Source: Comamonadaceae bacterium
GTDB taxonomy: Bacteria > Pseudomonadota > Gammaproteobacteria > Burkholderiales > Burkholderiaceae_C
Length of the DNA: 64,000 nucleotides
NCBI GenBank assembly: GCA_027485285.1
Contig: JAIXRH010000123.1
Location: forward strand, 1 to 64,000
Reading direction: 5' to 3'
A program made the position numbers and the translations under genes. This document shows positions 53,376-63,213 of this stretch, piece by piece. Every line of letters begins with the position of its first letter. Position 1 is the first letter of the stretch. A model generated the notes under the pieces. It was not told where the DNA came from. It saw only the letters and a list, made by a program, of their open reading frames with translations, and did no database searches.

Positions 53376-56090
53376 ATGAAAATTTTTACCAATTTCTGCA
53401 TCGTCCTGTGTGTTGTTATGTCAGGCACTGTCTTTGCCGGGTCAGCCACCCCTCATCAAAAATTGATCGAAGAAAAGGCGGCAGGCATTGCCTCTTACAA
53501 GTTGGCAAACGGCTTCAAAATCATTCTTATTCCATATCCTTCAGCTGCCAATGCCCGCATTGAACTGATGGTGAGAACTGGCAGCAAACTTGAAGGTTAT
53601 GGAGAGACAGGCATGGCGCACTTGCTTGAGCACATGTTGTTCAAGGGGGCTGGTGAGCGTCAAAACATCAAAGATGATTTAACCAGGCTCGGTGCGCGTT
53701 ACAACGGGACAACGTCGCAGGATCGAACAAACTACTTTGAAACGGTAGACGCTGACCCGAAAAAGATTGACGAACTCTTAAAACTCGAAGCAGATCGTTT
53801 CATCCGTGCACGATTTACCGCGGCAGATTTAGCCAGTGAAATGACGGTGGTGCGGAATGAACTTGAGAACTCAGAGAAAGAACCCTCCCAACTTGTGCTC
53901 AGTGCGCTTGCCCGACATGGTTTTAACTGGCACGGCTATTCGCGTTCAACCATTGGCGCGCGCAGCGATATCGAAGGCGCTTCTTTTGCAGCATTGCAAG
54001 CATTTCACAAAAAGCATTACCGTCCAGATAACGCTGCGCTCATCGTCTCTGGTAACTTTGACTCGGCCAGAGTTTTGGCATTGGCTAGCAAGCTGTTTGC
54101 CGTCGCTCAAAACCCATCCACTGAAAAGCCATCGAACTGGACTCTGGAGAGCCCGCAGGCAATGACCAACAAAACAGAGCTTGTTTCATCCGCTGGCACC
54201 ACAGTTGTCGCAAGTGCTTGGAAACTGCCAGGCATGAAAGAGCGAGATGCGCATGCCCTTGCGCTTGCTGCAGCATCTATTTGCGATTCTGATTGGGGGA
54301 GTTTGCGAAAAGACATCGTGCTCGATCGCAAGTTGGCAGTGTCTGCCAATTGTTTCACTTGGCATCAGACCGACTATGGGCGGTTCATTGCGTTTGCACG
54401 CGCAGATCAAAAAGCTGATGCGCATGCGCTTTCCCATGAGGTGGTCAAACACATTCAAGAGGCTGCTGCGCGAGGTGTGTCAACGGCTCAACTCGAAAGA
54501 GCGCGTTTGTCTGAGCTCAACAGTTTTCAAAAATCCCTCGATTCGCATGAGGCTGTTGCTGGCTTGGTCTCTCGGTCTGAAGCCGCAGGTGATTGGCGTT
54601 TGTTTTTGTGGGAGCGTGATGTGGTGTCATCCGTCACGCTTGAAGAAGCCAATGACGCTTTAAAAAAGTGGGTGGTGTCGCTGAATAGAAATGATGTGGT
54701 TTTAAGGCACGTCGATAACGCTTCGCCTTTAGTGTTTCCTAAGCCGACTGACGCTGAATCAAGAGTCAAGGGGCAGGTGTGGGCGAACTTTATTTCTTCT
54801 GCCGATGCTGCGCCCACAAGTCTTTTGGCCATCTCAACATCCACCGTGAAGTTCAATCTGAACAACGAAAGAGTCCAAGTTGCTTTGATCAAGAGGAAAA
54901 CTCAGGGCGACAAGGTCTGGTTAGCGTTAGAAAACGACTATGGAAATCCTGCCCAACTGAAGCACAGAAAAGTCTCCTGTGATGCAGCTAGCGCCTTGAT
55001 GGGCTTCGGCGGCAACGGATTGAGCCGTGATGCGCTCAGTGCGCGCATGGAGGGGTTGCAAGCAATTTGGCAGATCAATCTCGCTGGTGTTTATCTTGAA
55101 GTCCCACGACAAAACTTCATGGAAGCATTCAATGTTTTGATTTCAACATGGGCAAAGCCTCTGATGCCCGTCGTTGAGTTTGAGCGCTATAAAGCTTCCA
55201 GAATCGCCGCACTCGAGGCTGCCGTGACAGATCCAATTCAGGTGTCAGCCAATGAGGTGCGATTGCGATTTGACAACTATCCCGAAGGTCACTGGGGTCA
55301 ACCCAAGGCATTTTCTGAGTTGATGGCGCAGACTCAAAACCTCGCTTATGAGGATGTGCTCAAGTGCAGCCAAGACTTCGCCAAACTGTCCCAGGTCCGA
55401 ATGGGTGTGGTTGGAAACATCAATGCGGAAGTCATCCAGGACGCGTGGACCAAGGCTGATCTGGTCCATTCGGGGCCATCCACTTATGCGCGAGTGCCGA
55501 CGCCTGTCGCACCTGTGAGCGTCGACACGACCCCAATCCATGTCACGATCCCGGGAAAAACCAATGCAAGGGTGACGGGCACAACCGTTGTGCCTATCCA
55601 CTCTAAGTCAGATGATTTTCCAGCGCTGCAACTTGCTGTGTACGCTTTGGGTGGTAATTCAAGCAGTTTGATTTGGCTGCAGTTGCGTGAGACACAGGGG
55701 CTGGCTTACTCTTCAGGCATGCAGATTTCCCCATCTGCATTCGATGACCGCTCAACGATTCAGCTCTTTGCCACTGCCTCAAGTTCCAATGCTGACAAAG
55801 CGCTGGGTAGTCTTCAATCGGTGCTGATGAAGGTTCTTGCCGAGGGTTTCACACCTGAGCAGATTGACAGAGCCAAATCAGCTTGGATACAAAAACGCAA
55901 GGCCTCACTGGGGGATGAAAGGGGCTTTGCGTCAATTCTCGTCAACGCTTTGTACGACGGTCACGATTTTGAAGCGATGGAAGCGCTTGACCAAAAGATC
56001 AAAGCTGTCGATCACAAACTGGCCACTGCTGTTTTGAAAAAGTACGTGACCGAGTCCAACATTGTGTGGGCTGTAGGCAAAGGTCTTTGA
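53376..56090 (+). CDS. M16 family zinc metallopeptidase (pitrilysin-like)
   Basis: A 904-residue protein with a signal peptide (MKIFTNFCIVLCVVMSGTVFAGS), so probably periplasmic. The inverted zinc motif HLLEH is at 82-86 (MAHLLEHMLFKGAG), with the third ligand expected in MTVVRNELENSE. Two M16 units are joined in one chain; the second (from about residue 500) has no HxxEH and ends with the RETQGLAYSSGMQI arginine/tyrosine region used for substrate binding. Base use is slightly less GC-rich than the neighbours. Substrate unknown. Confidence 0.92.
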   Translation: MKIFTNFCIVLCVVMSGTVFAGSATPHQKLIEEKAAGIASYKLANGFKIILIPYPSAANARIELMVRTGSKLEGYGETGMAHLLEHMLFKGAGERQNIKDDLTRLGARYNGTTSQDRTNYFETVDADPKKIDELLKLEADRFIRARFTAADLASEMTVVRNELENSEKEPSQLVLSALARHGFNWHGYSRSTIGARSDIEGASFAALQAFHKKHYRPDNAALIVSGNFDSARVLALASKLFAVAQNPSTEKPSNWTLESPQAMTNKTELVSSAGTTVVASAWKLPGMKERDAHALALAAASICDSDWGSLRKDIVLDRKLAVSANCFTWHQTDYGRFIAFARADQKADAHALSHEVVKHIQEAAARGVSTAQLERARLSELNSFQKSLDSHEAVAGLVSRSEAAGDWRLFLWERDVVSSVTLEEANDALKKWVVSLNRNDVVLRHVDNASPLVFPKPTDAESRVKGQVWANFISSADAAPTSLLAISTSTVKFNLNNERVQVALIKRKTQGDKVWLALENDYGNPAQLKHRKVSCDAASALMGFGGNGLSRDALSARMEGLQAIWQINLAGVYLEVPRQNFMEAFNVLISTWAKPLMPVVEFERYKASRIAALEAAVTDPIQVSANEVRLRFDNYPEGHWGQPKAFSELMAQTQNLAYEDVLKCSQDFAKLSQVRMGVVGNINAEVIQDAWTKADLVHSGPSTYARVPTPVAPVSVDTTPIHVTIPGKTNARVTGTTVVPIHSKSDDFPALQLAVYALGGNSSSLIWLQLRETQGLAYSSGMQISPSAFDDRSTIQLFATASSSNADKALGSLQSVLMKVLAEGFTPEQIDRAKSAWIQKRKASLGDERGFASILVNALYDGHDFEAMEALDQKIKAVDHKLATAVLKKYVTESNIVWAVGKGL

Positions 56091-56109
56091 ACCGAATTGG
56101 CGCTGGTGT

Positions 56110-57129
56110 TTATTTGCTTTGACAAACAACCTGTTGTGCTTGTGATGGGTTTCGCAGATGTGTCTGAGGCATTTTTTGAATCCATTGGGTGATGTCTTCC
56201 AAAGTTTCTCGGGCGCTCAGTTGGCGCGTCAGCATATGCCAACCCTCTTTGTAAATGAGGGTGTCGGTTTGATGCGTCACAGATGCAGCGCCATTTAAGT
56301 GGGTCAACCAGTCGCACACCGGTTGCGGCGGAATTATTTTGTCGCGCAAACCGTACAACAACAAGGTGCGCTGAGGAGGGAATTTAGTTTGGTTTTGGGC
56401 GCGCCCCATGAGTTCGGTCAGCCCAGCCAAGCCGCTAACTCGGGCAGCTTTGATGACCAACGGGTCGCGGCTGAGATCGCGAGAGACTTCGGGGTCATCG
56501 GTGGGACGAATGCCTAGCGAGGGCAGGCCACGGCCCGTCAAGCTCATGTCTGGTGCGATCAGATTCATGGTGTACAGGCTCAGGCGTTGGTACAAGGGCA
56601 TGCTTTGAGCCCCCCAGACAGCAGGGGCTTTGAGGATGAGTTGGTCTGCCGCAAGGCCAGGTGTTTCGCTGGCCGCCACCAGCAACACAGCGCCTCCCAT
56701 GCTTTCGCCGATCACCGTCAAAGGGAAATCAGGATGGCGCTCATGCAGTTGTGCGGCGATGTGGCGCAAATCGTCGACCAACGCTTGAGATCCAGGCCAA
56801 ACTCCAGGCAGTCGGTTGGCACCAAAGCCGCGTTGATCATAGGCATACACCGTGGCCTGAGTTTCAGCGCTCAGGTGCTGCGCCAAGCGCTCAAACGATT
56901 TGCTGTAGTCGTTAAAGCCATGCACCCCAAGCACGATGTGCTGAGGCTTGTCGTGGTGCCAGATGCGTGCTGCCAGTTTGGAGCCATCCGCAACATTGAA
57001 GTGCGAGAGGCGAGGTGGCTGAGGACTGCTTGGTGTGGATTTGTCAGCAGCCAAGGCTTGCGATGAAGGCGCAAAGTAAACCGCCACCACAGAGATCAAT
57101 GCTGTGGCGAACCAATGCTTGAGCCTCAT
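56110..57129 (-). CDS. Secreted alpha/beta hydrolase, monoacylglycerol lipase-like
   Basis: From the ATG at 57129 the 339-residue protein begins with MRLKHWFATALISVVAVYFAPSSQALA, a good signal peptide; the track's start is an upstream TTG. The hydrolase core has VLGVHGFNDYSKSFERLAQHL (oxyanion hole), nucleophile elbow VIGESMGGAVLL, and candidate Asp and His in LLYGLRDKIIPPQPV and YKEGWHMLTRQ. Resembles the serine aminopeptidase S33 family. It follows the CoxL-type gene on the same strand and may be cotranscribed. Confidence 0.85.
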   Translation of the reverse strand: MRLKHWFATALISVVAVYFAPSSQALAADKSTPSSPQPPRLSHFNVADGSKLAARIWHHDKPQHIVLGVHGFNDYSKSFERLAQHLSAETQATVYAYDQRGFGANRLPGVWPGSQALVDDLRHIAAQLHERHPDFPLTVIGESMGGAVLLVAASETPGLAADQLILKAPAVWGAQSMPLYQRLSLYTMNLIAPDMSLTGRGLPSLGIRPTDDPEVSRDLSRDPLVIKAARVSGLAGLTELMGRAQNQTKFPPQRTLLLYGLRDKIIPPQPVCDWLTHLNGAASVTHQTDTLIYKEGWHMLTRQLSARETLEDITQWIQKMPQTHLRNPSQAQQVVCQSK

Positions 57130-57216
57130 CCCCAAACGGGTTTGACACAAGCATTGGGGTCGTTTGCTCCGTTCTGTGTGCGGTGTTTGCTTCAATGCTG
57201 CGTTCAATGATGCCTA

Positions 57217-59634
57217 TCAGCGTAGCTTACCCAAAGCGCGCAGCACCTTTTGTGGTGTGATGGGCTGAGAGAACACATGTGCGTCAAAGGGTGACATCGC
57301 ATCGTTGATGGCATTCATCACAGCTGCAGGCGCGCCGGCGGTGCCCGCTTCACCGGCGCCCTTGGCGCCTAGTTTGGATGTGGCAGTTGGGGTCTGAACG
57401 TGTGCCACCTCAATGTCGGGCATCTCTGCAGACATGGGCACCAAATAATCGGCCATGCTGGCATTGACCATCAAACCGCTGTCATCGTAAAGACATTCCT
57501 CGAGCAATGCGCCGCCTATGCCTTGCACGATCGCACCTCGCATTTGTTCATCAACCAGCATCGGGTTGAGTACGCGACCGCAGTCCTCGACGGCCCAGTG
57601 CTTGAGCAATTTGACAAAGCCTGTTTCCACGTCCACTTCAACGTAAGACGCCTGCACGCCGTTTGTAAAGATGAAAGGGAAGTCTCGCTGTGCGTAATGC
57701 CGCGTGACCATGAGCTCTGGCGTGAAGTCCGCCGGGAGGGTGTCGGATCGAAAATAGGCGACACGCCCCAACTCAGCCAAGGGTAGGAGATCTTGCCCAC
57801 TGCTCGCGTCAACAACCCTGTCGCGTCGCACCGCCAAAGTATTGCTGTCGCGCTTGAGGATGACGGCAGCCACTTTGAGAATGTTGTCTCTCAGCGCTTG
57901 CCCTGCTAGCAACACAGCTTCGCCTCCAATACCGGCTCCGCGGGAGGCCCAAGTGCCGCCGCCATAAGGCGTGGCGTCCGTGTCGCCCGTGACCACGCGG
58001 ACTTTGCTGATATCGACCCCGACGGCATCGGCAGCGATCTGCTGATAAATGCCCTCAGTGCCTTGGCCTTGCTCGCCCACACCAATCAGAACCGTGATGT
58101 GACCCTCTGGATCTAGGCGAATCGTCGCGCCGTCTTGGGAGGCAATGCGGGCACCACCGACGCCGTAAAAAGCAGCGCTCGGGTTGGTGAGCTCAATGAC
58201 TGTGGCAAAGCCAATGCCTCTGAATACGCCTTGCTTGCGCAATGCGGCCTGTTCTACCCGAAGCGCGTCATAGTTCATGAGCTCACGAAGCTTTTGAAGG
58301 CAGGCCTCATGGGAAAGAATTTCCAACTTGATGCCCGAGATACCAGCAGTTGGATAGGCATTGTCGGGAATCACATTGAGTTCACGAATCCGTAAGGGGT
58401 CCATGCCGATTTTTTGTGCTGCTAAGTCCACCAGAGCTTCGGTCACCGCGCAGGCGATAGGGTGCCCCACGCCGCGGTACTGGCAGGTGGGCGTTTTGTT
58501 TTGGAACACGACATCGAGCTTGGCTCGGTAATGCTTGTGCTTGTATGGCCCTCCCACCAGATTGACCACTTGGTTGCCTTCAATGGCGCTGGTGCGCGGG
58601 AACATGGAGTAGGGCCCAATGCCTGTGAGATCCTGCATGTCAAAGCCCAAAATTTCACCGTCGCGGTTCACCGCAATGCGAGCTTGGATGAAGTGGTGCC
58701 TTGCATGTATATCGCTGGTAAAGCTTTCCAGTCGATCGGCCACAAATTTGACCGGACGGCCCAAGATGATGGAAAGCGCCACAGTCGCAAAATCGTCTGG
58801 ATAAGCATGAACTTTGATGCCAAAGGAGCCGCCGACATCCTTGCACACGACGCGAATGGCGCTGGCGGGCAAATTGAATTGGCGACCGTAAAGGTCTTGC
58901 ATCATGTGCGGGGCTTGGCACGAGTGGTACACCGTCAAGCGCTGTTCCGCTGGACTCCAATGTGCGATTTGCGCGCGGGGTTCTAGCGTCACACCCGTGT
59001 GGCGTCCAAACTCAAAATCAATTGCCGCGACGACGTCAGCCTTGGCAAAAGTCTCATCGACTTGACCCACATCGAGAGAGCGTGTGAAACACAGGTTATC
59101 GCCAAGCTCTGGATGGATCAAGGGCGTGGAAGGCTCCAAGGCGCGTTGCATGTCAGTGGCAGCTGGCAACTCTTCCCAGTCGACCTCCACATAAGCCAAA
59201 GCGTCCTCTGCTTGGGCTCGCGATTCTGCAACCACCGCCACCACGGGCTCACCCTGCCAGCAGGCGCGTTCTAGCGCGAGAGGGTATTGCGGTGCCGATT
59301 TCATGCCGGCCAAGTGGCTCAGGGTTGCTACCCAAGGTTGGCAGACCTTGGCCAAGTCTTGTCCGTCCGCCACCAGCAGCACGCCGGGCATGGCACGCGC
59401 AAACTCTGAGTTCACAGACTTGATCCGCATGTGCGCAACTGGGCTGCGCCAGAACACCACATGCCCCATGCGCGGTAACTCAATGTCGTCCAGGTACTGG
59501 CCCAAACCTTGGGTCAGCCGTTCAATGCCACCTCGGGGAACTGAGGTACCGATGTAGCGCTGGTCATCACTGACAGGGGATAGCGGTGACGTGTGGTCCA
59601 CGCTGGGTTCAAGGTTGACGGTATCGCGCTTCAT
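57217..59634 (-). CDS. Xanthine dehydrogenase/CoxL-type molybdopterin-binding subunit
   Basis: The 805-residue large subunit of a molybdenum hydroxylase. Form I CO dehydrogenases carry AYXCSFR in the active-site loop and form II AYRGAGR; here the loop reads CQYRGVGHP at about 384-392, so it is not a CO dehydrogenase and differs from both. The catalytic glutamate motif GAKGAGEAGTAGAP is near the C-terminus. VCKDVGGSFGIKVHAYPDD and GVGEQGQGTEGIYQQIAADA bind the cofactor. Overlaps the iron-sulfur subunit by ATGA. Substrate unknown. Relies on the cofactor genes at 8.7-11.3 kb or equivalents. Confidence 0.9.
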   Translation of the reverse strand: MKRDTVNLEPSVDHTSPLSPVSDDQRYIGTSVPRGGIERLTQGLGQYLDDIELPRMGHVVFWRSPVAHMRIKSVNSEFARAMPGVLLVADGQDLAKVCQPWVATLSHLAGMKSAPQYPLALERACWQGEPVVAVVAESRAQAEDALAYVEVDWEELPAATDMQRALEPSTPLIHPELGDNLCFTRSLDVGQVDETFAKADVVAAIDFEFGRHTGVTLEPRAQIAHWSPAEQRLTVYHSCQAPHMMQDLYGRQFNLPASAIRVVCKDVGGSFGIKVHAYPDDFATVALSIILGRPVKFVADRLESFTSDIHARHHFIQARIAVNRDGEILGFDMQDLTGIGPYSMFPRTSAIEGNQVVNLVGGPYKHKHYRAKLDVVFQNKTPTCQYRGVGHPIACAVTEALVDLAAQKIGMDPLRIRELNVIPDNAYPTAGISGIKLEILSHEACLQKLRELMNYDALRVEQAALRKQGVFRGIGFATVIELTNPSAAFYGVGGARIASQDGATIRLDPEGHITVLIGVGEQGQGTEGIYQQIAADAVGVDISKVRVVTGDTDATPYGGGTWASRGAGIGGEAVLLAGQALRDNILKVAAVILKRDSNTLAVRRDRVVDASSGQDLLPLAELGRVAYFRSDTLPADFTPELMVTRHYAQRDFPFIFTNGVQASYVEVDVETGFVKLLKHWAVEDCGRVLNPMLVDEQMRGAIVQGIGGALLEECLYDDSGLMVNASMADYLVPMSAEMPDIEVAHVQTPTATSKLGAKGAGEAGTAGAPAAVMNAINDAMSPFDAHVFSQPITPQKVLRALGKLR

Positions 59635-60116
59635 GCCAGTGCCTCCTGACGTTGCTGCAGGACGTCACAGATGGCGTCTACGATGGCTTGGTAGCCGGTA
59701 CAGCGACAGTAATTGCCTGAAATCCAATCACGCACCTCGCCGCGCGTGGCGTTTGGAAGGGTCTCCAGCAGCTCTTTGGCTGCCATCAGCATGCCCGATG
59801 TGCAAAAGCCACATTGCAAAGCGTTGCGACGGACAAAAGCTTCTTGCAGATCGCGGATGATGCCCGTCGCGCTCAGGCCCTCAATGGTCTGCACCTGCCC
59901 ACCGTCGGCTTGGACGGCCAAGGTCAGGCAGCCACGCACAATCTTGCCGTCGAGTTCAACCGTGCAGGCGCCGCAAACGCCGTGTTCGCAGCCCAAGTGG
60001 CTGCCTTTGAGTCCCAGGTCATCGCGCAAGAAATCCACCAGATGGGTACGTGGCTGCACACTGCATTGGTGCGCTTTGCCGTTGACAGTGACTTTGATGG
60101 GGTAGAGATCAGCCAT
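59631..60116 (-). CDS. Molybdenum hydroxylase (2Fe-2S) subunit, CoxS type
   Basis: A 161-residue electron-transfer subunit with two [2Fe-2S] sites: plant-type ferredoxin CEHGVCGACTVELDGKIVRGC in the N-terminal half and CGFCTSGML with CRCTGYQAIV in the C-terminal helical domain. Typical for CoxS/XdhC-like small subunits. The stop overlaps the large subunit start. Confidence 0.95.
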   Translation of the reverse strand: MADLYPIKVTVNGKAHQCSVQPRTHLVDFLRDDLGLKGSHLGCEHGVCGACTVELDGKIVRGCLTLAVQADGGQVQTIEGLSATGIIRDLQEAFVRRNALQCGFCTSGMLMAAKELLETLPNATRGEVRDWISGNYCRCTGYQAIVDAICDVLQQRQEALA

Positions 60117-60134
60117 GGTTATTTCCTTGTCGGC

Positions 60135-60992
60135 TTAGACGTTAACGGAATGGGGCAGCATGCGCTGCAACAGCACACCGATCAGGTGACGTTTGGTGTC
60201 TGGCGTGTTGGTGAGGTCGGGCAGCGGATCGACTTCCTCACGCAGGCATGCCACGGCATCCGCCACCAGGTTGGCGTCCAGCGCGCGGCCTTCAAGCAGC
60301 GCCTCGGTTTTGCGTGCACGCAGTGGGGTAGCGTCCAAACCCAGAAGCGCAATGCGTAAGCCGCGCAGCGCAGCGCCTTCACGGCGTGCCGTAGCGGCCA
60401 TGCCAACGATGGCGTAATCGCCGTGGCGGCGCGCCAATTCGCTGAAGCCAAACCAATGGTCTTTTTGCGCCAACGGGAGTTCGCAAGCGATCAGCAGCTC
60501 GTCGGGCTGCAGGGCAGTGCTGTAGAGGCCCGTGAAAAAATCGTCAGACGCAATTCGGCGTTCGCCTTGCGGCCCTTGTGCGATCACGGTACCACCCAAA
60601 GCCAGCAAGCAGGTGGGCCATTCAGCGGCCGGGTCGGCATAGGCAATGGAGCCACCCCAAGTTCCGCTGTTGCGAATGGCACGGTGTGCAATGTGGGGCG
60701 CTGCCGCCTTCAAAAGAGGGGCGTGTTGCGCCACCAATTCGCTGAACTCAATCTCGGTATGCGTGACCAAGGCACCTATGCGCAGTGCATCGCCGTGCAA
60801 GCGGATCCCTTTCAGTGACTCAATACCCGTGATATCAATCACCCACTGGGGCTCAGACAAGCGCATGTTGAGGGTGGCCATGAGCGTTTGGCCGCCGGCG
60901 AGCAGGCGGGCGTCATCGCCATGCGCTTGCAGCAAATCAATGACCTGACTGATTGCTTTGGGCTTGATGTAGTCAAAAGAAGCTGCTTTCAT
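60135..60992 (-). CDS. Molybdenum hydroxylase FAD-binding subunit, CoxM type
   Basis: A 285-residue subunit with the CoxM/FAD-binding PCMH fold: FDYIKPKAISQVIDLLQAHGDDARLLAGGQTLMATLNMRL and the second flavin motif IAHRAIRNSGTWGGSIAYADPAAEWP. Passes electrons from the iron-sulfur subunit to an acceptor. In order CoxM-CoxS-CoxL on the minus strand. Confidence 0.94.
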   Translation of the reverse strand: MKAASFDYIKPKAISQVIDLLQAHGDDARLLAGGQTLMATLNMRLSEPQWVIDITGIESLKGIRLHGDALRIGALVTHTEIEFSELVAQHAPLLKAAAPHIAHRAIRNSGTWGGSIAYADPAAEWPTCLLALGGTVIAQGPQGERRIASDDFFTGLYSTALQPDELLIACELPLAQKDHWFGFSELARRHGDYAIVGMAATARREGAALRGLRIALLGLDATPLRARKTEALLEGRALDANLVADAVACLREEVDPLPDLTNTPDTKRHLIGVLLQRMLPHSVNV

Positions 60993-61020
60993 TGGGGCGC
61001 ACTTTCAAGAAGTCAATAAA

Positions 61021-61656
61021 TCAGGAGCCGAGCAAGGAGCCTAGCCAAACGCCGAAACCTGTAGATAAGGCACCTAAAACAAACCACAGAACCCGTGTGG
61101 CCTCAATGCTAGACGCCGATGGGCTTGCAGCAGCGGGGGCAGGAGAGTTGGTGGCGACTGAAGCTGCTTCGCTCTTGGGGCCCGCTTGGCTCGCATGGGC
61201 CAAATCTGGGGCTGCACCGTCCGCCATCTGCTCATTGAAAGCCTTGAAAAACTGGTCGGCCATTTGTTTGGCCGCGGCGTCGATCATGCGGCCACCCACC
61301 AGACCCAGCTTTCCGCCAATTGCGGCCTGAGCGGTGTAGCGCAAACGCGTGCCGTCTGATTCGTCGGTCAGTTCAACATTGGAATGGCCCTTCGCCATGC
61401 CAGCTGCTCCCCCTGAGCCTTGGAAGCGCAAAACGCAGCCTTCATTGGGACGAATGTCTTCCATACGCACGTGACCCACAAAGCGAGCACGCACGGGACC
61501 AACTTTGACGGCTACACGTGCTGTCCGCTCGGTAGGGCTGGTGGCCTCCATGCCCTCACAACCTGGGATGCAACGCGTCAAGACAGCGGGGTCGTTAAGT
61601 CCAGCCCACACCTTGTCTCGTGGCGCATTGATCAGAATGTCTCCACTTAATTCCAT
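61021..61656 (-). CDS. CoxG-like SRPBCC protein with C-terminal membrane anchor
   Basis: A 211-residue protein: SRPBCC/polyketide-cyclase-like domain (MELSGDILINAPRDKVWAGLNDPAVLTRCIPGCEGME, GHVRMEDIRPNEGCVLRFQGSGGAAG), then an Ala/Pro linker and a hydrophobic end (VLWFVLGALSTGFGVWLGSLLGS). CoxG has been linked to attaching CO dehydrogenase-type enzymes to the membrane. It precedes the three hydroxylase subunits. Confidence 0.9.
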   Translation of the reverse strand: MELSGDILINAPRDKVWAGLNDPAVLTRCIPGCEGMEATSPTERTARVAVKVGPVRARFVGHVRMEDIRPNEGCVLRFQGSGGAAGMAKGHSNVELTDESDGTRLRYTAQAAIGGKLGLVGGRMIDAAAKQMADQFFKAFNEQMADGAAPDLAHASQAGPKSEAASVATNSPAPAAASPSASSIEATRVLWFVLGALSTGFGVWLGSLLGS

Positions 61657-61817
61657 GCCATCAATCCTCGAGTTTTCAGGTTTTTTTATTGATGCAACAG
61701 TTTAGTTTGTGAGGAGGCCCATCGCCATAGGTGTGTCCACTGAGCGTCCCTTGTTTTGAGGCTTGAGTTTCTCAAAAGTTGCGGGTAAAGCCCGATTAAA
61801 TTACATAAATCATCATG

Positions 61818-63152
61818 TTAAGCGTCTACTTGATACGACTTGAGACGGTCTAGCGTTTTATGAAATCTCAACAAAAGCTCATGTACTTCGGCCTCAGAAA
61901 TGATCAGTGGAGGGCAAAAGGCAATGGTGTCGCCAATGGCACGCACAATCAATCCTTCTGACTCTGCAATGCGCGCACATTCTCGACCATACTTTGGCAA
62001 AAGTTCGACCCCTGCTAACAGTCCGATCCCTCGAACCTCTTTGACCAAAGGGTGATTCTGAAGTTGTTTCAGCCCGTTCAATAGGCTTGGACCCACCTGT
62101 TGCACATGAGCGACGATATTGAGTTCTTCATAGATTTTGAGGGTCTCTAAGGCGACGGCTGACGCTACCGGATGGCCTGAATAAGTCATGGTCAATCCAA
62201 ACAGACCTAGCTCACCACTTTGGCGCTCAATGGCCTCATAAACACGGGGGCCGATCATGAGTGCCGAAATGGGAATGTAGGCACTTGATAAGGCTTTTGC
62301 GCAGATCAAAAGATCCGGTTGAAGCTTCATGGTGGTCGAGCCAAACATCTCCCCGGTTCGCCCAAATGCTGTGACGACCTCGTCGCACACCAACAAGATG
62401 TCGTGTTTTTTCAAAAGTAATTGCAGTTGCTCGTAATAACGAGCGGGCGGCACAACAATGCCCCCTGCGGCCATCACGGGCTCAACAAAAAATGCCGCGA
62501 TGGTGTTGGCACCTTCCGTATCGATGAGGCGTTCAATATCGGCAATCAGCCGATCGCTGAAGGTTTCTTCGGATTCACCTTGTGTCGCATTGCGCGTGAA
62601 GTGCGGCGTTGTCACATGCAAAAAACCTGGCAACGGTAGATTGAATTTGTCATGTGCGTAGCTAGCCCCTGTCAGGCTTGCTGCAGCAATCGTGTTGCCG
62701 TGATAAGCCAGATGGTGAGAGATAAATTTCTTTTTTGCAGGCTGCCCCAATGCGTTCCAAAAATACCAACTGAGACGCGCCGCACAGTCAATAGCCTCAG
62801 ACCCAGTGCTCGCAAACCAAATTCTGGACATGGGCGCTGGCGCCATAGATAAAAGCTTTTCGGCCAAAGCGATCACTGGCGGGTGACTCTTATGGTTCGT
62901 CAGTGGGTAATAAGCGAGCGTCATCATTTGTTGATGAGCCACATCGGCAAGACGTTGATTGCCATACCCCAGAGCGATGCACCACAAGCCAGACATGGCC
63001 TCGATGTATTCGCGCCCATGAATATCTCGAACCCATACGCCTTTGCCAGACTCAATCACGCTGGCGCCGCGCTTGGCATGCAACGATAGATCCGTCAGAC
63101 CATGCACAACGGCCTGGGCATCTCTGGCTTGAAGAGAGTCGATGTCCGACAT
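61818..63152 (-). CDS. Class III aminotransferase (omega-transaminase type)
   Basis: A 444-residue PLP enzyme with WFASTGSEAIDCAARLSWYF, FFVEPVMAAGGIVVPPARYYEQ, LVCDEVVTAFGRTGEMFGS and the PLP lysine in LLICAKALSSAYIPISAL. It resembles aminotransferases for beta-alanine, polyamines, taurine or similar terminal amines; the substrate cannot be read from sequence. Downstream of the 3-hydroxyisobutyrate dehydrogenase-like gene on the same strand. Confidence 0.9.
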   Translation of the reverse strand: MSDIDSLQARDAQAVVHGLTDLSLHAKRGASVIESGKGVWVRDIHGREYIEAMSGLWCIALGYGNQRLADVAHQQMMTLAYYPLTNHKSHPPVIALAEKLLSMAPAPMSRIWFASTGSEAIDCAARLSWYFWNALGQPAKKKFISHHLAYHGNTIAAASLTGASYAHDKFNLPLPGFLHVTTPHFTRNATQGESEETFSDRLIADIERLIDTEGANTIAAFFVEPVMAAGGIVVPPARYYEQLQLLLKKHDILLVCDEVVTAFGRTGEMFGSTTMKLQPDLLICAKALSSAYIPISALMIGPRVYEAIERQSGELGLFGLTMTYSGHPVASAVALETLKIYEELNIVAHVQQVGPSLLNGLKQLQNHPLVKEVRGIGLLAGVELLPKYGRECARIAESEGLIVRAIGDTIAFCPPLIISEAEVHELLLRFHKTLDRLKSYQVDA

Positions 63153-63213
63153 GAGCGGCCTTTCAATATTGGCTATGTTTTAGAACTTTTTTAAGTTTAG
63201 GGTCGTCAAAAAT

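Noticed and set aside
57217-61656. Aerobic CO dehydrogenase operon
   Set aside because: Subunit order and CoxG resemble one, but the active-site loop is QYRGVGH, not AYXCSFR, and the accessory genes coxD/E/F are not seen.
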